From JBFLYN01 sp040756655 (GTDB taxonomy: Bacteria; Bacillota; Sulfobacillia; UBA8153): a DNA stretch of 64,000 nt. Every line of letters begins with the position of its first letter. The stretch's first letter is position 1. Position numbers and translations under genes: made by a program. The stretch is taken from NCBI GenBank assembly GCA_040756655.1, contig JBFLYN010000003.1, positions 62,001 to 126,000 of the forward strand. Reading direction: 5' to 3'. The notes under the pieces were generated by a model that did not search any database, had not been told where the DNA came from, and saw nothing but the letters and a program-made list of their open reading frames with translations. Positions 61,296-64,000 of this stretch are shown one piece after another.

Positions 61296-62645
61296 TTAGT
61301 TGCACCTGGGCCATTCCACCCCGGTCCGCCGGCTGGAGATGAGGCTTGCCGCCTGGCCTAAGCCCAGCACCATCCAAAAGGTCAGGATCAGCTTGGGCCG
61401 GTACAGGATGTTGTCGGTAAGCCCCATAACGAGGATGCCGAGCAGGGCCGCGGTCACGGCAGCGGAAACGGCCACTGGTAGCCGGTCTTGCCCGTGCTTG
61501 ATGAGGTCCAAAGTCCGCCGGAATACCCGGAGGGCAATCCACCCGTAGAGCAAAAGTCCCAGGATCCCGCTTTCGATCACCAGCTGCAGGTACTGGTTGT
61601 GAGAGTGGTACGGACGCTTATGTCTGTCCAGCATGTAGGCAGGATAGACCTGCATGTAGGCGCGGTGGCCAAGGCCCACGCCAATGGGCCAGTAATCGCG
61701 GATCATCAGTAGGGCTTCATTCCACACCGTCAGGCGGTACTGTACTGAAGTGTCACCGCCCCCGGCGCTGGCTAGTCTTCTTTCCACCACATCCACCTTG
61801 GGTAACACCATTACGGCGAACACGGTCACCAGCACCAGCACCACGCAAAGTCTCCGGTCGATCAGGAGACCAAACCCCGCAATGGCCACGAATAAGCCCG
61901 CCCAGCCGCCGCGCGAAAAGGTAAGCAACATGCACAGGCCCGCCGTAACGAGTATGGAGCCAAACATGGCCTTCTTGAAGTAGCTTCTACATGCCATGGC
62001 CAACGCCAGGGCCAGCGGTGCCGTGAACAAAAGGTACATGGCCAGCAAGTTGGGGTTCCCGAAAGTCGAGTACGCCCGGGCCTGTAGGTACGGGTTCTGG
62101 CTCAAATCCACCCAGCCGCTCTCGGGCGGGGGCGCCTTGGTTACGTAGTGGTAGATCCCGGCCAGCGACACCAGGGTGGTGGCGGCCAGGATGGCAAGGA
62201 CTACCCGGTACAGGGCGGTCCTATCTTTGACCACGTTGACCATGGCCACGAAAAGCCCTATGGCCAAGAAGTGGGTGACCAGTTCCGGCAGGCTGGAGGC
62301 CGGGTTCACCGAGATAACCGTGGATACCAAAAGCAGTATGACCAGGAGGGCTATGGGAAGGTCCAGGTCAGTGACTGCCGGCCGGGCGTCTTTCTGGTAG
62401 AAGAGCGTAAGCCCCCAGGCACCCACGGACAAAAGGGCAATGGCCAGGGCCAGTTCGTTGGTGACCAGGGGGATGGCCAGCACGGCCCCGAACATGGCCA
62501 GCTGGGGCCGGATGGCTGCGGCAACGCCCAGGAGCAAGGCTGCAACCCCGGCCCCAGCCAGCAAGTATCGACCGGGAAATAGTGCCAAGAAGACCCCGAG
62601 CACTGCCGCTGCCAGGACCAGGATGAGCGCAATCTTGCGGTTCAT
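61296..62645 (-). CDS. O-antigen ligase/WaaL-family polysaccharide ligase or polymerase
   Basis: 449 residues, about twelve membrane helices. The family loop between late helices reads YRLTVWNEALLMIRDYWPIG, VGLGHRAYMQVYPAYM and HSHNQYLQLVIESGILGLLL, with the conserved Arg and His of the Wzy_C domain. It either polymerises or transfers lipid-linked glycan to a surface acceptor, which in a Gram-positive means an exopolysaccharide or S-layer glycan. ATG 62645 follows GGAGG and overlaps the preceding gene's stop by four bases. Confidence 0.85.
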   Translation of the reverse strand: MNRKIALILVLAAAVLGVFLALFPGRYLLAGAGVAALLLGVAAAIRPQLAMFGAVLAIPLVTNELALAIALLSVGAWGLTLFYQKDARPAVTDLDLPIALLVILLLVSTVISVNPASSLPELVTHFLAIGLFVAMVNVVKDRTALYRVVLAILAATTLVSLAGIYHYVTKAPPPESGWVDLSQNPYLQARAYSTFGNPNLLAMYLLFTAPLALALAMACRSYFKKAMFGSILVTAGLCMLLTFSRGGWAGLFVAIAGFGLLIDRRLCVVLVLVTVFAVMVLPKVDVVERRLASAGGGDTSVQYRLTVWNEALLMIRDYWPIGVGLGHRAYMQVYPAYMLDRHKRPYHSHNQYLQLVIESGILGLLLYGWIALRVFRRTLDLIKHGQDRLPVAVSAAVTAALLGILVMGLTDNILYRPKLILTFWMVLGLGQAASLISSRRTGVEWPRCN

Positions 62646-63160
62646 GGCCTTCCGGCCTCCGGGTCCGGCGCAGACAGCCACCTTACGAAGGCGGCAAAGT
62701 GACTGGCAGACAGAATCTCTTCCAACCCCAGGTCGATCCTGGCTACTGCCAATCCTCCAGCCAGCATGGCCAGCCTCAGCACAAGGCCGCGCGGTCCGAG
62801 TCCGTTCTGGGCCGCTCTCACCAGGCCATTGCAGGCGGCAAAGACCATCACGGTCAAGCCCAAACACTGCAGCGGCCAGAGCGTCATGGCCCGTACCAGT
62901 TCCTTGGTGGTGGACACCAGCCAGCTGGTCTCCATGGCCCGGGCAATCCACCCCCGCTGGCGGGCAACCAGGGCCACGCTGGTGTCGCGGGTAGCGTTGA
63001 GCAGGCGCCAGCTGCGGCTTTGCTCCTGCACCTTCCAGGCCCGGTGCCCATCCCAGAGGCCGCTGAGAAAGTAGCTGGAGGCACATACTTCGCGTACTAA
63101 CCGCCCTGCCCTCCGAGCATTAGCTGCAAAGAAGCTCTCGTTCTGCCAGTCCCAGTTCAT
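62642..63160 (-). CDS. Unrecognised membrane protein of the polysaccharide cluster
   Basis: 172 residues. A soluble basic N-terminal half (FFAANARRAGRLVREVCASS, RSWRLLNATRDTSVALVARQ) and a C-terminal half with two hydrophobic segments (LQCLGLTVMVFAACNGLVRA, LRLAMLAGGLAVARIDLGLE). No family is recognised. ATG 63160 is 13 bases after the DUF4330 gene and its end is coupled (ATGA) to the ligase, so it likely works in the same assembly. Confidence 0.6.
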   Translation of the reverse strand: MNWDWQNESFFAANARRAGRLVREVCASSYFLSGLWDGHRAWKVQEQSRSWRLLNATRDTSVALVARQRGWIARAMETSWLVSTTKELVRAMTLWPLQCLGLTVMVFAACNGLVRAAQNGLGPRGLVLRLAMLAGGLAVARIDLGLEEILSASHFAAFVRWLSAPDPEAGRP

Positions 63161-63173
63161 GTACAGCGCTCCA

Positions 63174-63662
63174 TCATCGAAGGACTATGCCCATGACCGT
63201 AGTCATCACCGAAAACAGCTGGGCCTTGATCCTAACCTGCGAGCCAATGCGGGTCTCTTTCCGGGCGATGACGATGGCATCCTGGGTAACCAGCGCCCTG
63301 GCATCTATCTCCAGGGTGATATCAAACCGATCCGGCGGGTTGGCCAGCACCAACCTGCCGTCGGCAGTGGTGACGACCCTCTGAGCCGGCCGCACTTCCT
63401 TTTTCACGATGGTCCCAAACACCATGCTGTTGTCATGATCCCGGACCACATCGCCTACCTTGATGGCATCCACCGTAGGCTGGCGCACATCCTCGACCAG
63501 CACAGTCAACCGGGCAGGTCTTTCTTCCGCACCCGGCTGGGCGCCGGCGCCCATGTACACCAGCCTGTAGGTCACACCTGCCACCAGCGCAGCCAGGACC
63601 AGGAGAATGGCCAGATCGAGCACGTTAATGAAACCAAAGAGCCGGCCCCTTTTGTCGATCAT
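63174..63662 (-). CDS. DUF4330 family membrane-anchored protein
   Basis: 162 residues from ATG 63662 (AGGAGG upstream). It opens MIDKRGRLFGFINVLDLAIL followed by a membrane helix and a beta-rich extracellular domain (LTVLVEDVRQPTVDAIKVGD, ITLEIDARALVTQDAIVIAR, GSQVRIKAQLFSVMTTVMGI). These are DUF4330 features; the family is common in exopolysaccharide clusters, function unknown. It lies 4 bases after the glycosyltransferase gene. Confidence 0.8.
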   Translation of the reverse strand: MIDKRGRLFGFINVLDLAILLVLAALVAGVTYRLVYMGAGAQPGAEERPARLTVLVEDVRQPTVDAIKVGDVVRDHDNSMVFGTIVKKEVRPAQRVVTTADGRLVLANPPDRFDITLEIDARALVTQDAIVIARKETRIGSQVRIKAQLFSVMTTVMGIVLR

Positions 63663-63666
63663 AGGT

Positions 63667-64000
63667 CTACCTCCTGCGGGTCTTCCCCTCCAGTATCTGT
63701 TCATATATCTCTAGGTGCCTTTGGGCCATGGCCGGCGGGGAGAAATAGGGTTCGGCCGCTTGGCGTAGGCGATCCCCCAACTGCCTGGCCTGCCCAGGAT
63801 CGCCCAGCAGCTCCAAGACGGCGGCGGCCAGGGCAGCCGGATCCCCGGGGGGCACCAAGAGTCCGGTGTCCCCAGGAGTGACGAGCTCGGCGATGCTGCC
63901 CACATCAGTGGACACGGTGGGTACTCCCAGGGCGGCTGCTTCCAGTATGACGTACGGGAAAGTCTCGCTCAGGGATGGGAGCACGTGGATATCCAGGGCA
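63667..64000 (-). CDS. GT4-type glycosyltransferase, C-terminal part
   Basis: Only the last 110 residues are in the window; the gene continues past base 64000. ALDIHVLPSLSETFPYVILE contains the ExxxxxxxE-type donor motif of GT4 enzymes, with VLEAAALGVPTVSTDVGSIA and LVPPGDPAALAAAVLELLGD following. First visible gene of the glycosyltransferase-DUF4330-ligase cluster. Confidence 0.88.
   Translation of the reverse strand, partial: ALDIHVLPSLSETFPYVILEAAALGVPTVSTDVGSIAELVTPGDTGLLVPPGDPAALAAAVLELLGDPGQARQLGDRLRQAAEPYFSPPAMAQRHLEIYEQILEGKTRRR

Noticed and set aside
61038..61361. Plus-strand frame with a hydrophobic start and an upstream TTGACA
   Set aside because: There is no -10 at 16-18 bases, no ribosome binding site, and the frame overlaps the end of the ligase gene.

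Overview
The window reads as chromosome of a GC-rich, Gram-positive, endospore-forming, flagellated Firmicute. Supporting genes are spoIID, spoIIID, a spoIIQ-like gene, ytrH, coat genes, an inner-membrane-only flagellum set, csaB, hpf and the minJ-ctpB-ftsEX neighbourhood. Gene order and codon bias suggest an anaerobic Clostridia lineage (Moorella/Desulfotomaculum-like); that placement is inference. Nearly every gene is on the minus strand, so operons read from high to low coordinates.

1-4.8 kb is a graveyard: a broken IS1634-type transposase, remnants of a locus pairing a DUF2791 (BREX-type) P-loop ATPase with a superfamily-1 helicase and an unrecognised protein, and what looks like the 5' end of a group IIC intron sitting directly behind a terminator. 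4.8-8.9 kb holds spore-coat genes and a DUF2089/DUF4097/SHOCT-like/holin-like membrane-stress type operon driven by a near-perfect sigma-A promoter overlapping an inverted repeat. 8.9-15.7 kb is the uvrB-uvrA-uvrC excision-repair operon with a LexA-type box. 15.7-22.2 kb is the division/cell-wall block (ftsE, ftsX, M23 hydrolase, ctpB, PDZ protein, polysaccharide deacetylase). 22.2-27.2 kb has a split transketolase and wecG facing a divergent glycosyltransferase-csaB pair (secondary wall polymer and S-layer anchoring).

27.2-37.7 kb is prfB (with its +1 programmed frameshift), secA, hpf and csp, interrupted between secA and hpf by DUF5317, two HD-GYP proteins, a tiny membrane ORF and two unrecognised genes. 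38-48.8 kb is the late flagellar/CsrA-FliW block followed by a GGDEF/GAF protein whose membrane module resembles that of the nearby HD-GYP proteins. The FliD cap protein carries an inserted discoidin-like domain. 49.4-52 kb is a SAM-riboswitch-controlled MetE-like/metK operon. 52-58.5 kb reproduces the Bacillus order fabZ, flhP, flhO, mbl, spoIIID, with ytrH/ytrI and spoIIQ/spoIID added. 58.6-61.3 kb holds a JAMM protein, an IS66 remnant and a GNAT; the window ends in a surface-polysaccharide cluster (O-antigen ligase-like, DUF4330, GT4).

No CRISPR array, rRNA or tRNA was recognised. No single intact undescribed system is obvious. The best candidates for follow-up are the discoidin-bearing FliD, the shared-sensor c-di-GMP set, the operator-overlapped DUF2089 promoter, the unnamed genes between secA and hpf, and the decayed ATPase/helicase locus.
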